A stretch of 64,000 nucleotides of DNA from the NCBI RefSeq assembly GCF_019056515.1, contig NZ_CP064873.1, positions 62,001 through 126,000 of the forward strand, in the 5' to 3' direction. The notes under the pieces were generated by a model. That model had not been told where the DNA came from. It ran no database searches and saw nothing but the letters and a program-made list of their open reading frames with translations. The translations under genes were made by a program, and so were the position numbers. This DNA is from Microbacterium paraoxydans (GTDB lineage: Bacteria > Actinomycetota > Actinomycetes > Actinomycetales > Microbacteriaceae). This document shows positions 8,506 through 18,749 of the stretch, piece by piece (position 1 is the first letter of the stretch; each line of letters starts with the position of its first letter).

Positions 8506-10341
8506 TCAGCCGATGAGGCTGGGCTGCAGATCCCGCAGCGTGCGGCGATGCGTCATGCGGGTCACCCCGATCATCGCCAGCAGCAGGGCCCCCGCCAGCC
8601 AGGCGCCCAGCACCGCCAGATCCCAGCCGGCCCGGGCGTAGTCGCCGCCGTACATGAGCTGGCGCATGGCGTCGACGACGTAGCCGAGGGGCAGCACGTG
8701 ATGCAGCGCGGCGAGGGGAGCGGGCAGGGTCTGCCACGGGAACGTCCCACCCGCGGTGACGAGCTGGAGCACCATGAGGACGAGCCCGAGGAACTGCCCC
8801 ACGGAGCCGAGCCAGACGTTGAGGGCGAGGATGATCGCGGCGAACGTGGCCGAGGCGAACATCATCACCCCGAGGGTGCCCAGCGGATGATCGAACGTGA
8901 AGCCGAGCGTGAGCGCCAGGATGCCCATCAGCCCGAGCATCTGCACCGCGCCGAGCATCGCCGGCGTCAGCCAGCCCGCGAGCGTGATCCGGATCGGGGA
9001 GTGCAGCGCCGTGACCGCGCGGCGGGAGATCGGCTTCACGATGAGGAACAGCGCATAGATGCCGATCCACGCGGAGAGGGCGGCGAAGAACGGGGCGAGG
9101 CCCGCGCCGTAGTCCTCGGCGGAGGCGACCTTGTCGCTGGAGACCTTCACCGGGTCGGCGATCGTGTCGGCCTGCAGTGAGCGCAGGTCGGGGGTGGAGG
9201 CGGGGATGGCCTGCACGCCGTCGGCGAGGCCGTCCCGCAGCTCCGAGGTCCCGGAGGACAGGGTCTGCAGACCGTCGCGGAGCTGGGCCGCGCCCGCGTT
9301 CGCCGCGGCCGCGCCCGTCGCGAGGGTGCCGGCGCCGCCGGCGAGATCACTCGCCCCCGCGGCCAGCGAGGCGGAACCGGCGGCGAGCTGATCGACCTTG
9401 CCGACCGCGTCCTGCACCTGGGCGTTGCCCTCCTCGATCCGGGTGCCGAGAGGATCCAGGCGCGCGAGCACCGCGTCGATCTCCTCAGGCGCGAGTCCCT
9501 GCTCGGTGAGGACGTCGGTGATGTCCGCGCGCACCTGCGGCAGCGCATTCGTCGCCTCCTGCACTGCGGCTCCGGCCCGGTCGGCGACGTCGGCGAGCTG
9601 GCGGTTGCCGGCACTCACCTGCTGGGCGCCGTCGGCGAGGGTCTGCGCCCCGGAGGCGAGGTGCGCGGAGCCCTCGGCGAGCTGCGCTGTGCCGTCGGCG
9701 AGGGACGTGCTGCCGGAGGCCGCGGTGCTCGCGCCGTCGGCGAGCTGCGTGGCGCCGTCCGTCGCGGAGACCAGGTTGTCGCGCACGTCGCTGAGCCCGG
9801 TCAGCAGTCTCTCCGCGGCCTCGCTGCCGACCATCTCGGCGACGGAGCTGCGGATCTTCTCCACGGCCTGCGAGCCCATCGACGAGGCGAGGTAGTTGTT
9901 CGCGTCGTTCGTCTCCAGCTCGATCCGGGCCTGGTGCGGGTCGTCGCCCGCCGCGGAGGTGAGGGCGGCGGAGAAGTCGGCCGGGATCGTCACGGTGAAG
10001 TCGACCACGCCGTGCCGCAGGGCGTCGGCGGCCTCGTCCTCGGTCATGCGCTGCCAGTCGAAGGCGTTGCCCTCGATGAGGTTCTCCGCCACGTCCTCGC
10101 CGTAGTTGACGGTCTCGTCGGTCGCCGGCTCGGTACCGGTCGTGGGCGCGGGAGCGCCCTCGTCGTCGACCACGAGGGCCACGGGGACCTCGGAGAACTT
10201 GGCATACGGATCCTGGTTCGCCCAGAGGTAGAGGCCGCCGTAGAGGATCGGCACGCAGATCAGGGCCACGAGGGCGAGGATGCCCATCCGGCTCGCGCTC
10301 AGGCGGCGGAGCTCGGCGGCGATCATGGCGGGAACCTTCAT
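8506..10341 (-). CDS. YhgE/Pip family membrane protein
   Basis: The 611-residue protein has one N-terminal membrane segment (~residues 18-40), a long extracellular part, and about five to six membrane segments in the last 200 residues. This is the arrangement of YhgE/Pip proteins related to ABC-2 permeases and to the phage infection protein. The central region (about residues 195-380) is built from repeated LADG/LASGA heptad-like units, predicted to be a long coiled coil. It starts at an ATG overlapping the stop of the ABC-like gene upstream (ATGA), and both follow a TetR gene. Actinobacterial operons of this kind are often linked to membrane stress or lipid export, but the role is not established. 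Confidence 0.9.
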   Translation of the reverse strand: MKVPAMIAAELRRLSASRMGILALVALICVPILYGGLYLWANQDPYAKFSEVPVALVVDDEGAPAPTTGTEPATDETVNYGEDVAENLIEGNAFDWQRMTEDEAADALRHGVVDFTVTIPADFSAALTSAAGDDPHQARIELETNDANNYLASSMGSQAVEKIRSSVAEMVGSEAAERLLTGLSDVRDNLVSATDGATQLADGASTAASGSTSLADGTAQLAEGSAHLASGAQTLADGAQQVSAGNRQLADVADRAGAAVQEATNALPQVRADITDVLTEQGLAPEEIDAVLARLDPLGTRIEEGNAQVQDAVGKVDQLAAGSASLAAGASDLAGGAGTLATGAAAANAGAAQLRDGLQTLSSGTSELRDGLADGVQAIPASTPDLRSLQADTIADPVKVSSDKVASAEDYGAGLAPFFAALSAWIGIYALFLIVKPISRRAVTALHSPIRITLAGWLTPAMLGAVQMLGLMGILALTLGFTFDHPLGTLGVMMFASATFAAIILALNVWLGSVGQFLGLVLMVLQLVTAGGTFPWQTLPAPLAALHHVLPLGYVVDAMRQLMYGGDYARAGWDLAVLGAWLAGALLLAMIGVTRMTHRRTLRDLQPSLIG

Positions 10342-11099
10342 CGCGCTTCTCCTTCCTCATCGGTCGTGGGTTCGCCCTGGTCTGGGGCGTCATCGTCGGT
10401 CGCGGATCCGTCCGCCGCCACGCTCTCCTCCGGCGTGTCCGCCGCGGGTTCCGGACGTTCGAGCACCAGGGGCTCGATCGGTCCGGACGCATTGATCGCA
10501 TCGAACTCGTGCATCCGCTCGAGGGCGACGGCGGCGGAACCGCCGACGATCACGAGCATCGCGTACCCGCGGTCCGCGAACTCGGCCGCGATGCGCCACC
10601 ATCCGTCCGGGCTGCCGCCGTGACGATCCGGGGCGACGAGGACGATGCCCTCGACGTCCTCGCGGAGCACCGCGAGCTCGCACAGGATGCGCACGCGCGC
10701 GGCCGGGTCGACCGAGCCGATGGGGACGGAGGCGAGCTCCTGGTACCCCACCCGGCCGAGCCAGCGGCGGGCGTGGAGCGGGGTCGCGCCGCGTCCGGCG
10801 AACATCAGCTCCTCGCCCACCACCCCGGCGACGGTGATGTCCGGGTGCGGGTCGCTCACGTCGGGGGCGTCCACGAGCGCGACGCGGCGGCGCAGCTCCT
10901 TCGGGCTCGCCGCCGCATCGATCGTGACGCGGCCCGTGTCCGGACGCATCCGCCCGCTCGCGATGAGGCCGAGCACGGTCGGCCGCTGCTCGGTCTCCGC
11001 GAGGGCGTAGCGGACGGCGCCGGAGTGGAACTCGAGACTCATGGACGGAAGCGCCTGGCCGGCGCGGCCCTTGCTGACCTCGTGCAACGTGATCCTCAT
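10338..11099 (-). CDS. ABC-transporter-ATPase-like protein lacking Walker A
   Basis: The 253-residue protein has the general layout of an ABC ATPase: an N-terminal beta strand beginning MRITLHEVSKG, a region with GRMRPDTGRVTIDA resembling the part after the P-loop, and strands resembling Walker B and H-loop regions. However, no GxxGxGK(S/T) is present; the corresponding place reads ALAETEQRPTVLGLIASG. The last ~40 residues are an acidic tail. It lies between a TetR gene and a YhgE/Pip gene with 4-base overlaps on both sides. I infer a non-hydrolysing ABC-like partner of the YhgE/Pip protein. Confidence 0.72.
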   Translation of the reverse strand: MRITLHEVSKGRAGQALPSMSLEFHSGAVRYALAETEQRPTVLGLIASGRMRPDTGRVTIDAAASPKELRRRVALVDAPDVSDPHPDITVAGVVGEELMFAGRGATPLHARRWLGRVGYQELASVPIGSVDPAARVRILCELAVLREDVEGIVLVAPDRHGGSPDGWWRIAAEFADRGYAMLVIVGGSAAVALERMHEFDAINASGPIEPLVLERPEPAADTPEESVAADGSATDDDAPDQGEPTTDEEGEAR

Positions 11100-11722
11100 G
11101 CGCGGACCTCCTGGTCCTCGGCGGTGATGTCCTGGTGAGTGGAGAGCAGTTCGTCGGCCTCGCGCCAGGAGAGCCCCGCGATGCTGAGCACGGCCCGGAC
11201 GGCGACGTCTCCCGCGCCGCGGCTCTGCGCGTCGGTGCGGGAGACGACGGTGCGCGCCATCTCCTCGATCAGTCGGGCGAGCGTCGGGGCGGCGAGGTCC
11301 GTGCGGAAGCTGCCGTCCTCCTGTCCCCGTCGTACGAGGGCGGCGACGCTCCGGCGCAACGGCGCAAGGGCCGCCGCGGTGTGCTCGACGTGCGCCTCGT
11401 CGAGGGCGAGCGCGGCGGCGACCTGGATGTGCCCCGCCTCCTCCCAGAGCCGGGCGGCCAGTCGGGCGAGAGCGAGGCGGGCGTCGGGGTCGTCGATCGA
11501 AGCGGCGATGGCGTTGAAGCGCTGGGCGCCGGTGGAGACGAGTTCGCGGATCAGGGCGTCCCGATCCTCGAAGTGCCCGTAGAGGGTGCGGCGGGACAGG
11601 CCGGCGGTGCGGGCGATCGCGTCGAGGGAGGCGTGCGGGTCGGTGGCAAGGGCGCTGCGAGCCGCGGACAGGATGCCGGCGCGGTTCTCCGCAGCGTCGC
11701 GACGAAGGGCGCGAGTGGTCAT
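11096..11722 (-). CDS. TetR family transcriptional regulator
   Basis: The 208-residue protein has a typical N-terminal TetR helix-turn-helix around residues 27-52 (SLDAIARTAGLSRRTLYGHF). An all-helical ligand domain follows. The ATG at 11722 was chosen because it starts just before the HTH and sits at the expected transcription start of a promoter with a palindrome in its spacer; the upstream extension would begin inside that palindrome. The stop overlaps the next gene start (ATGA), so the regulator probably controls the ABC-like and YhgE/Pip genes as well as itself. The ligand is unknown. Confidence 0.93.
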   Translation of the reverse strand: MTTRALRRDAAENRAGILSAARSALATDPHASLDAIARTAGLSRRTLYGHFEDRDALIRELVSTGAQRFNAIAASIDDPDARLALARLAARLWEEAGHIQVAAALALDEAHVEHTAAALAPLRRSVAALVRRGQEDGSFRTDLAAPTLARLIEEMARTVVSRTDAQSRGAGDVAVRAVLSIAGLSWREADELLSTHQDITAEDQEVRA

Positions 11723-11728
11723 CCCTTC

Positions 11729-11757
11729 ATGGTAATAACGTGCACAGCTCTGTGCAA
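11729..11757 (-). promoter_or_regulatory. Promoter with palindromic operator for the tetR operon
   Basis: On the minus strand TTGCAC (11752-11757) and TACCAT (11729-11734) are separated by exactly 17 bases. A perfect 7-2-7 palindrome, TGCACAGCTCTGTGCA at 11741-11756, overlaps the -35 box and spacer. The -10 ends about 7 bases before the tetR ATG, so the transcript would be leaderless. This placement fits autorepression by the TetR protein. Confidence 0.6.
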
Positions 11758-11923
11758 GATAACTCAGCAACCTCGCAGCGTTCCGGCCGTGCGGAAGGAC
11801 GCGGAGGTTCCTTCGGGCCGCGCTGTGTTATGTTACGCGTCGCGCTTCGGCGCATCTCAGCGGAGAGACCGGTCCGGACCGGGACTCCGGCGGGATCGGT
11901 CCAGGGAACGGCGGGGGGACGCC

Positions 11924-12631
11924 ATGATCGAGAAGAAGGATGATGTGCGCGCGGGGAGTGCGACATCGGTGGCAGGGGATCGGCACCGCAGTCTGCAGGA
12001 CAGGCTGACGGACGCGATCGTCTCGGGGGCGCTCGCGCCGGGGACACGGCTGGACGAGCGAGACCTCGCTGTCGCACTCGACGCCCGGCCGGCCGAGGTG
12101 CTCCGCGCCCTCGACCGCCTCGCCGCGGTCGGGCTCGTCGCGGTGCGCCGCGATGGCACGCGGTGGGTGACCGCGCTCGACGGCGACCGGGCGCGTGACG
12201 TGGTGGCCTTGTTCGGCGACGTCTGGATCGGCTCCGTCCGGCGCACGATGACGGTGCTCCACGCCGACGACCTCGCGTACCTGGACGAGCTCGTCGACGA
12301 TGTGGCCCTGGCGGTCCGGTGGCGGGACGGAGCCGCGTTCGGCGGAGGCCTGCGTGCTCTCGCCGTGGCCTTCGCCCGGATCGAGGGCAACACGGAGCGT
12401 GCCGAGCTGGTCGGGAACCTGGGCATGCTTCTCGCGTGCGTCGCCCGTCGCGCGGGGAGTGTCTTCGACTGGTCGGATGTGCGCGCCGCGGTCGCACGGA
12501 TCGCCGTCGTGCTCCCGGGACGCGACGCCGCGGCGATGCGCGCCGCCCTCATGACGCTGTTCGATGACGTGCTGCCGGGGATCGTCGACCGCGCGGTGGC
12601 ACCGACGCGTCCGCTCGCCGCCGCGTCCTGA
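11924..12631 (+). CDS. GntR-type winged-helix transcriptional regulator
   Basis: The 235-residue protein carries a GntR winged helix at about residues 24-90, recognisable from LTDAIVSGALAPGTRLDERDLA and the following recognition helix and wing. The C-terminal ~140 residues are helical and resemble an FCD-like ligand domain, though I cannot identify its metal-binding residues. The ATG at 11924 follows GGGGGGA at a normal distance; the much longer frame upstream is antisense to tetR and was rejected. It stands alone, divergent from the tetR operon and convergent with argG, so its target is not evident. Confidence 0.8.
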   Translation: MIEKKDDVRAGSATSVAGDRHRSLQDRLTDAIVSGALAPGTRLDERDLAVALDARPAEVLRALDRLAAVGLVAVRRDGTRWVTALDGDRARDVVALFGDVWIGSVRRTMTVLHADDLAYLDELVDDVALAVRWRDGAAFGGGLRALAVAFARIEGNTERAELVGNLGMLLACVARRAGSVFDWSDVRAAVARIAVVLPGRDAAAMRAALMTLFDDVLPGIVDRAVAPTRPLAAAS

Positions 12632-12646
12632 TCGCGGCCCCAGGGA

Positions 12647-12673
12647 GGGGCGCCCGGTGAGCCGCGGCGCCCC
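12647..12673. terminator. Hairpin between convergent GntR-type regulator and argG
   Basis: Perfect 8-bp GC arms (12647-12654 and 12666-12673, GGGGCGCC / GGCGCCCC) flank an 11-base loop between the two converging stop codons. It probably ends transcription from both sides. No T-run is seen. Confidence 0.6.
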
Positions 12674-12679
12674 GTGCGC

Positions 12680-14167
<1,488 letters not shown>

Positions 14168-14605
14168 TCAGACGAGCCGCGTCATGACGCCGAGCGCCGC
14201 ATAGGTGCCCAGCGCGCGGCGATCGCACGTGACGAGCGGGACGCCGGCATCCCGTGCGGCGAGGCCGACGAGGCCGTCATAGACCGCCCCGCCGGAGATC
14301 CCCGCATCGGCGAGAACATCGACGGCGGTGAGCGCGGTGTGCTCCGCGAGTGACACCGAACGGGGAAAGGCGGTGCGGATGGCGAGCGCGGCGGCCGCCG
14401 GGGTCAGTCGAGCTGGGGGTGGCAGGCGGGTCAGGACGGAGTACGTCTCTGCCGAGGCGTGTCCGGCGAGGCCGAGGGCCGCACCGGCGCAGAAGGTCTG
14501 CACCGCGCCGTGCGCCGTGTGGTCTTCCACGAGAAGAGCGACCGCGGCACTCGTGTCGAGGACGAAGTCAGCGCTGGTCGGCAAGGCGGAGCTCGCGAAC
14601 GTCAT
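14168..14605 (-). CDS. vapC: VapC-like PIN-domain toxin
   Basis: The 145-residue protein has the PIN-domain acidic residues of a ribonuclease toxin: Asp in FVLDTSAAV near residue 17, Glu in ASAETYSVL, Asp in VYDGLVGLAA and a final Asp in VTCDRRA. Its partner gene vapB lies just upstream and overlaps it by 38 bases, the usual toxin-antitoxin layout. The ATG at 14605 was chosen as the last ATG before the PIN core; the longer frame only shadows vapB. By family, it would cleave RNA when freed from VapB; the target is unknown. Confidence 0.85.
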   Translation of the reverse strand: MTFASSALPTSADFVLDTSAAVALLVEDHTAHGAVQTFCAGAALGLAGHASAETYSVLTRLPPPARLTPAAAALAIRTAFPRSVSLAEHTALTAVDVLADAGISGGAVYDGLVGLAARDAGVPLVTCDRRALGTYAALGVMTRLV

Positions 14606-14801
14606 CAGGTGTGAGGGTGGTGCCGGAAGAGCGGATGACGAGGCGGCCGTCTTTCTCGACGAGGTTGTCGGGGGCCTCGATCTCGATCCGGATGCCGTTG
14701 CCGTCGAGGACGAGGTCCACCGGCCCGGGGACCAATCCGACACGCTCGCGGAGTGCGGCAGGGATCACGATTCGTCCTGCCTTGTCCATGGTTGCCTTCA
14801 T
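14568..14801 (-). CDS. vapB: VapB-like antitoxin, AbrB/SpoVT fold
   Basis: The 77-residue protein begins with an AbrB-type swapped-hairpin DNA-binding domain (DKAGRIVIPAALRERVGL, residues 6-23). The C-terminal part should wrap the PIN toxin. An alternative start is the second ATG at 14789. The upstream sequence GGTATTCTCTCGGC has no clear ribosome-binding site, so a leaderless start is possible. VapB proteins of this type repress their own operon. Confidence 0.85.
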   Translation of the reverse strand: MKATMDKAGRIVIPAALRERVGLVPGPVDLVLDGNGIRIEIEAPDNLVEKDGRLVIRSSGTTLTPDDVRELRLADQR

Positions 14802-14880
14802 GCCGAGAGAATACCATTCGGGTGGGTGGAACGAGTGTCGGCTGCGGGAAGTGAGAGAGTGGGCGCACGGGAGGTCGGAC

Positions 14881-15588
14881 ATGGGTGGAGCGATTCTGTG
14901 GGGAGCCGTCGCGGCGGCGCCCCTGTTCGTCGGCGCGGTGCTCGCGATGCTGCGCACCTGGCCGCCGCGGTGGCTGGGCATCGTGCTGGGTTTCGGCGCC
15001 GGAGCGCTGATGGCCTCCATCGCCTTCGAACTGTGGGAGGAGGGGCTCGACCGGGGTGGTCCGATCCCGCTCGTCACCGGCGTCGCCCTCGGAGCCCTCA
15101 GCTACTACATCGCCGCCCGCATCCTCGACGCCAGGGCCGCGAGGAAGAAGGGCGAGGCCGGGGGAGGCCAGCTCGCGGTGGGCGCCCTCCTCGACGGGAT
15201 CCCGGAGCAGCTCGTCCTCGGCATCGGTCTCGCCTCGGGGGAGCCGGTGAGCATCGCGCTCGTCGTCGCCATCCTCGTCTCGAACCTCCCGGAGTCCATC
15301 GGCTCCGCCGCCGACCTGCTCGACGGCGGCGTGCGACGGTCCAGAGTGCTGCTGCTGTGGGCCGGCGTCGCCGTGGTGTGCGCGCTGGCGACGGTCGCCG
15401 GCTTCGCGCTGGCCAGCGTGACCGGCGAGGTCTTCCGTTCGGGGGCGAGCGGTTTCGCCGCGGGCGCCCTGCTCGTCATGCTGGTGGACTCGATGGTCCC
15501 GGAGGCGCAGTCGAAGGCGAAGGAGTCCACGGGGCTGGCGACCGTCCTCGGATTCGCGCTCGCCGCCGGTCTCGCCTTCGCGTCCTGA
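14881..15588 (+). CDS. ZIP-family-like metal transporter
   Basis: The 235-residue protein has about seven to eight hydrophobic segments and no signal peptide. It carries the ZIP signature helix in the form LLDGIPEQLVLG (residues 103-114) and the paired motif SNLPESIGSA further on. In most ZIPs the first motif is HNxPEG; here Asp and Gln replace His and Gly, so ion selectivity may be altered. ZIP proteins usually move Zn2+, Fe2+ or Mn2+ into the cytoplasm. The start ATG at 14881 lies 8 bases after GGGAGG. It is divergent from vapBC. Confidence 0.8.
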   Translation: MGGAILWGAVAAAPLFVGAVLAMLRTWPPRWLGIVLGFGAGALMASIAFELWEEGLDRGGPIPLVTGVALGALSYYIAARILDARAARKKGEAGGGQLAVGALLDGIPEQLVLGIGLASGEPVSIALVVAILVSNLPESIGSAADLLDGGVRRSRVLLLWAGVAVVCALATVAGFALASVTGEVFRSGASGFAAGALLVMLVDSMVPEAQSKAKESTGLATVLGFALAAGLAFAS

Positions 15589-15609
15589 GCGGAACGCGCG
15601 CTCGGCGGC

Positions 15610-16017
15610 TCAGACGCCGCCCGTGCGGGCGTCGCGGCGGACGCTGCGTCCGGTGATGCGCTCGATGCGGAACGACAGCGGGAGGTCGCGGTCGTCTCCG
15701 GCCCACGGATGCACCCGCGCCGCCGCCCCGGCCGCGTCCTCCTCGGGTACCTGCGACAGGACACCGTGCATCAGCACGCTCCAGCCCAGGCCGCCGATCG
15801 GATCGTGGTAGTCGACCTCGAACGAGACCTCGGCCGACTCGCGGGAGAGGGCCGCCAGGTGGCCGTCCGGAGATGTGCGCAGGAGCAGCTCGTGCCCCGA
15901 GACGACGAAGTTCACCGGATGGATCTGCACCAGGCCCTCGTCGACGAATCCGATGCGGCCCACCGTGGTGGTCGCCAGCAACTCGTAGGACTGCTGCTCG
16001 TCGAGTTCGTGGATCAT
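15610..16017 (-). CDS. Pyridoxamine 5'-phosphate oxidase family protein
   Basis: The 135-residue protein is a small split-barrel flavin-binding protein of the PNPOx-like superfamily. The opening MIHELDEQQSYELLATTTVGRIGF and the following strand VQIHPVNFVVSGHELLLRT are typical of the actinobacterial group that binds F420 or flavin. The start ATG was selected at the barrel start; the longer frame runs into the APH gene. The substrate is unknown and no neighbour gives a clue. Confidence 0.85.
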   Translation of the reverse strand: MIHELDEQQSYELLATTTVGRIGFVDEGLVQIHPVNFVVSGHELLLRTSPDGHLAALSRESAEVSFEVDYHDPIGGLGWSVLMHGVLSQVPEEDAAGAAARVHPWAGDDRDLPLSFRIERITGRSVRRDARTGGV

Positions 16018-16102
16018 GCGGACGCTCCCTCCCCCTGTGCCGCCAGTGTAGCCACGGCGCGTCGGATCATCGAGGCGTCCGACCGGAATCACCCGGTGAG
16101 CG

Positions 16103-16801
16103 TCAGTCCGACCACCGCTCCAGCTCGGCGGTGAGCGCAGCGAGGTACGCGGGAGGGCCGGCCTCCGCGAACCACAGCCACAGCTCCGCGGCGTGCACCG
16201 GGTACCACGCGCGGACCCGGGCGGGATCGGCGCCGTAGCCGTCGATGAGCGCCCGCTCCGACCGCGGATCCTTCCGGGCGGCTCCCCACGCGGCTCGCGC
16301 CAGCTCCCGCAGCGGATCACCACGGTGGGACGCCTCCCAGTCGACGACCCCGGAGATGCGGCCGTGCTGCGCGAGCAGGTTGCCGTCGGTCCAGTCGCCG
16401 TGGCAGAAGACGGTCCCGGACGACGGCGGGATGCGCAGCGGGAGGGGAGGCGCACCGGCGGCGCGATACCGCTCGATGATCATGGCGTCGTCGGGTGCCG
16501 GAAGAAGGTCGTCGGGTGGGTCGAGCCGATGCAGGGCGCGGAGCAGCGGTGCCGACGAACCGAGGCCCAGGATCCGGGCGTCGGCGGCGGCGTCGTCGAG
16601 GCGGGTGCCGGGGAGCGCCGTCATGAGGATCGCCCCCGGCCGCTCCTCGACCACCTCGGGCACCGGGAGCGCGGAGCCGACGAGTCCGCGGAGGGCCCGC
16701 AGCTCGTTGTCGTGCCGTGCCGGATCGGCGAGGCGCTTCTCGACCAGCCGGCGTCCGCCGTGCTCGACGAGCCGCACCGCGCCGACCGCTCCCTGCCTCA
16801 T
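16103..16801 (-). CDS. Aminoglycoside phosphotransferase (APH) family protein
   Basis: The 232-residue protein has the kinase core of the APH/choline kinase superfamily: the catalytic loop CHGDWTDGNLL with Asp136 and the metal-binding VVDWEASHRGDP with Asp154. It is shorter than classical APH enzymes (about 260-300) and its N-lobe is compact. Such chromosomal proteins often phosphorylate small metabolites rather than antibiotics, so a resistance function should not be assumed. Confidence 0.85.
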   Translation of the reverse strand: MRQGAVGAVRLVEHGGRRLVEKRLADPARHDNELRALRGLVGSALPVPEVVEERPGAILMTALPGTRLDDAAADARILGLGSSAPLLRALHRLDPPDDLLPAPDDAMIIERYRAAGAPPLPLRIPPSSGTVFCHGDWTDGNLLAQHGRISGVVDWEASHRGDPLRELARAAWGAARKDPRSERALIDGYGADPARVRAWYPVHAAELWLWFAEAGPPAYLAALTAELERWSD

Positions 16802-16828
16802 CCCGTCATCCTCGCACCGGGCGGGTGG

Positions 16829-17932
16829 TCACTCGAAGCCGGGATAGTCCTGCAGCCGCTCCTCGAACTCCGCGCGGTCGGCCTCGCTCAGCACCTTGCC
16901 GGCGATGACCACGAGCTGGAGCCCCTCGACCGGCTCGCCGGTGCGCGCACTCTGCGCCTCCCGCGAGGTGCGGAAGCCGCCGTCGGCATCGTTCGACAGG
17001 TCATAGATGTTCGCGTAGAAGCGCAGCGGGTCGGGGTAGTTCTCCGTGTAGTACTCCCACGTCGTCTGCGTGCGCGGGTCGTCACTGCCGTAGAGCTTGG
17101 CGATCATGGACGGGTCGATTCCGGAGTTCGCCGGGTCGTTGAAGGAGTACAGGTTCCACAGGCCGTGCGCGGCCACCACCTCGTCGATCGCGGCCATCAC
17201 CTCGAGCTTGCGCGCGTAGCCCTGCACGGGCTGCTCGGTCGCCCAGGCCGCCGAGGTGTACTCCGACAGCATCGACTCACCCCCGTACCCGTTCCGCTCC
17301 GGTCGCACGTCCTCCTCGCCGACCTGGACCCAGGTGAACCCGAAGTCGGCGCTGAGCCGCTCGCGGATGTCGGCGAAGAGAGCCTCGGCCTCGGCGCGCA
17401 CCTCCTCCATGGACTGCTGGGTGAGCGCTTCCTGCGGGGCCGTGCCCTTGATCCCGGGGTAGGCCTCCGCATGCCGCTGCTCCGCGGTCTTCACGCCTTC
17501 GTAGTTGCCGGACGCCGAGGTGCGCAGTGCGCTGAGCGCCCCGACGCTCGCGACGTTGAACAGGATGGTGAGGACGAGCGCGATGATCCCGAGCCGCCGT
17601 CCGCCCGGGGTGAAGAGCGCGGCCACGATCACTCCCAGCACCACGAGCTGCAGCGTGATCATCGTCACGCCGTACAGCAGGTCGGTGCCGCCGACCACGA
17701 GCGTGCCGAACAGGATCAGGACGAAGAGGATCGCGGCGACCAGCGCGATCCAGCCCAGGGCATTCGCCGAGGGCTTCTTCTCCTCGGGCGGCAGCGGGGA
17801 GAGGGCGGGCGGCGTGGGACCCACCTGGTGCTGCCGCCGGGCGCCGCGATAGCCCCCGGGCGGCGGGACCGGCGGGGCGCCCTCGGTGCCGCCCACATAC
17901 CGGGCGCGCTGTCGCTCGTGATCGCTCACCAT
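16829..17932 (-). CDS. Hypothetical membrane protein
   Basis: I do not recognise this 367-residue protein. Residues 1-52 are a Pro/Gly-rich soluble head. Residues ~58-135 hold three hydrophobic segments. The remainder (~220 residues) is a predicted extracytoplasmic domain with EEVRAEAEALFADIRERL and a tyrosine/aspartate-rich end. The start ATG overlaps the stop of the TPR-like gene upstream by 7 bases, so the two are co-translated and may act together at the membrane. Confidence 0.72.
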   Translation of the reverse strand: MVSDHERQRARYVGGTEGAPPVPPPGGYRGARRQHQVGPTPPALSPLPPEEKKPSANALGWIALVAAILFVLILFGTLVVGGTDLLYGVTMITLQLVVLGVIVAALFTPGGRRLGIIALVLTILFNVASVGALSALRTSASGNYEGVKTAEQRHAEAYPGIKGTAPQEALTQQSMEEVRAEAEALFADIRERLSADFGFTWVQVGEEDVRPERNGYGGESMLSEYTSAAWATEQPVQGYARKLEVMAAIDEVVAAHGLWNLYSFNDPANSGIDPSMIAKLYGSDDPRTQTTWEYYTENYPDPLRFYANIYDLSNDADGGFRTSREAQSARTGEPVEGLQLVVIAGKVLSEADRAEFEERLQDYPGFE

Positions 17933-18675
17933 GGCTTGTCCACCCCGGTGCCGCCGGGCTCATCGCCCTGCTGCTGATCGCGTTCCTGCGTCCCCTGCTC
18001 GAGCTTGTCCTGGAGATCCTGCAGCTTGTCCTCCGACGGCTGCGGCTCCTCCTGCTCGTCCTGCGGCTCCTGCGGCTGCTGTTGCTGCTCCTGTTCCTGC
18101 TGCTTCTGCTTGAGGCGGTCCTCGGTGCTGTCGAGAGTGTCCGTCATGTCGCGCTCGGGATCGGGAGACTGCTGCTGCGCCTCCTCGCTGTGGCACTCCT
18201 CCGGGGTCTCGACCGTGATCGTCAGCGCCTCGCCGTAGAGGGTGGTCGCCCCGGCACCGTCGCCCTCGGCCCTGGCGGCGTCGCCCATCCGCTCGACCAC
18301 GAGGGCGAGATTGATCCGGACCGGGCAGACCTCGAGCCCGGTGGCGAGATCCAGGGCACGCTCCAGTTCTGCGCGGGAGGCGGGGAGTTCATCGGCCCCG
18401 GCCAGTGCGGTGCCGATGTTGTACGGCGCCTTGAACGGCTCGAACCAGTTCAGGACGTCCTGTCCTCGCGCCGAGGACTCGGAACCCGCGAAGTCGTCGA
18501 CGACGTAGGCGGTGATGGCCTGATGGGCGAACGCGTACATGCTGAGCAGCTTGCCGACGAAGAGCAGCGCGGCGAGGGTGAGCGGGATCGTCCCGATCGC
18601 GACCCAGCGGCGGATGAGCCGGCGACGGCGGTTCGAGCGGAGGAGGTCTGTGGCGGCCTCGTCCCGGGCAGGCAT
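17926..18675 (-). CDS. Membrane protein with TPR-like region and Gln-rich tail (BatC-like)
   Basis: The 249-residue protein has one membrane segment near residues 25-50, a helical region resembling tetratricopeptide repeats (ALAGADELPASRAELERALDLATG), and a C-terminal tail very rich in Gln, Glu, Asp and Pro. In MoxR-VWA operons a TPR protein follows the two VWA genes and is thought to help assemble the complex; the separation from them here by the PKD gene is unusual. The ATG at 18675 (or the GTG just before it) lies 6-9 bases after GGGGAGGAGG, which decides the start; the long upstream frame was rejected. Confidence 0.72.
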   Translation of the reverse strand: MPARDEAATDLLRSNRRRRLIRRWVAIGTIPLTLAALLFVGKLLSMYAFAHQAITAYVVDDFAGSESSARGQDVLNWFEPFKAPYNIGTALAGADELPASRAELERALDLATGLEVCPVRINLALVVERMGDAARAEGDGAGATTLYGEALTITVETPEECHSEEAQQQSPDPERDMTDTLDSTEDRLKQKQQEQEQQQQPQEPQDEQEEPQPSEDKLQDLQDKLEQGTQERDQQQGDEPGGTGVDKPW

Positions 18676-18749
18676 CACGACGCACCTCCTCCCCTGTCGT
18701 CGGCGTCTGAACATCCTATCCGCGGCCAGCGGACGGGAGGCTCCAGACG

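Noticed and set aside
5800..9180. A 1126-residue open frame on the + strand opposite the penicillin acylase gene
   Set aside because: It is the antisense shadow of a GC-rich gene: composition is Arg/Gly/Val/Asp-rich with no fold or motif, while the minus-strand frame is a recognisable enzyme with catalytic Ser310.
18005..18115. Repeated CTGCTG/CTCCTG-like words suggesting a microsatellite
   Set aside because: They encode the Gln/Glu-rich tail of the TPR-like protein on the minus strand, so codon repetition explains them.
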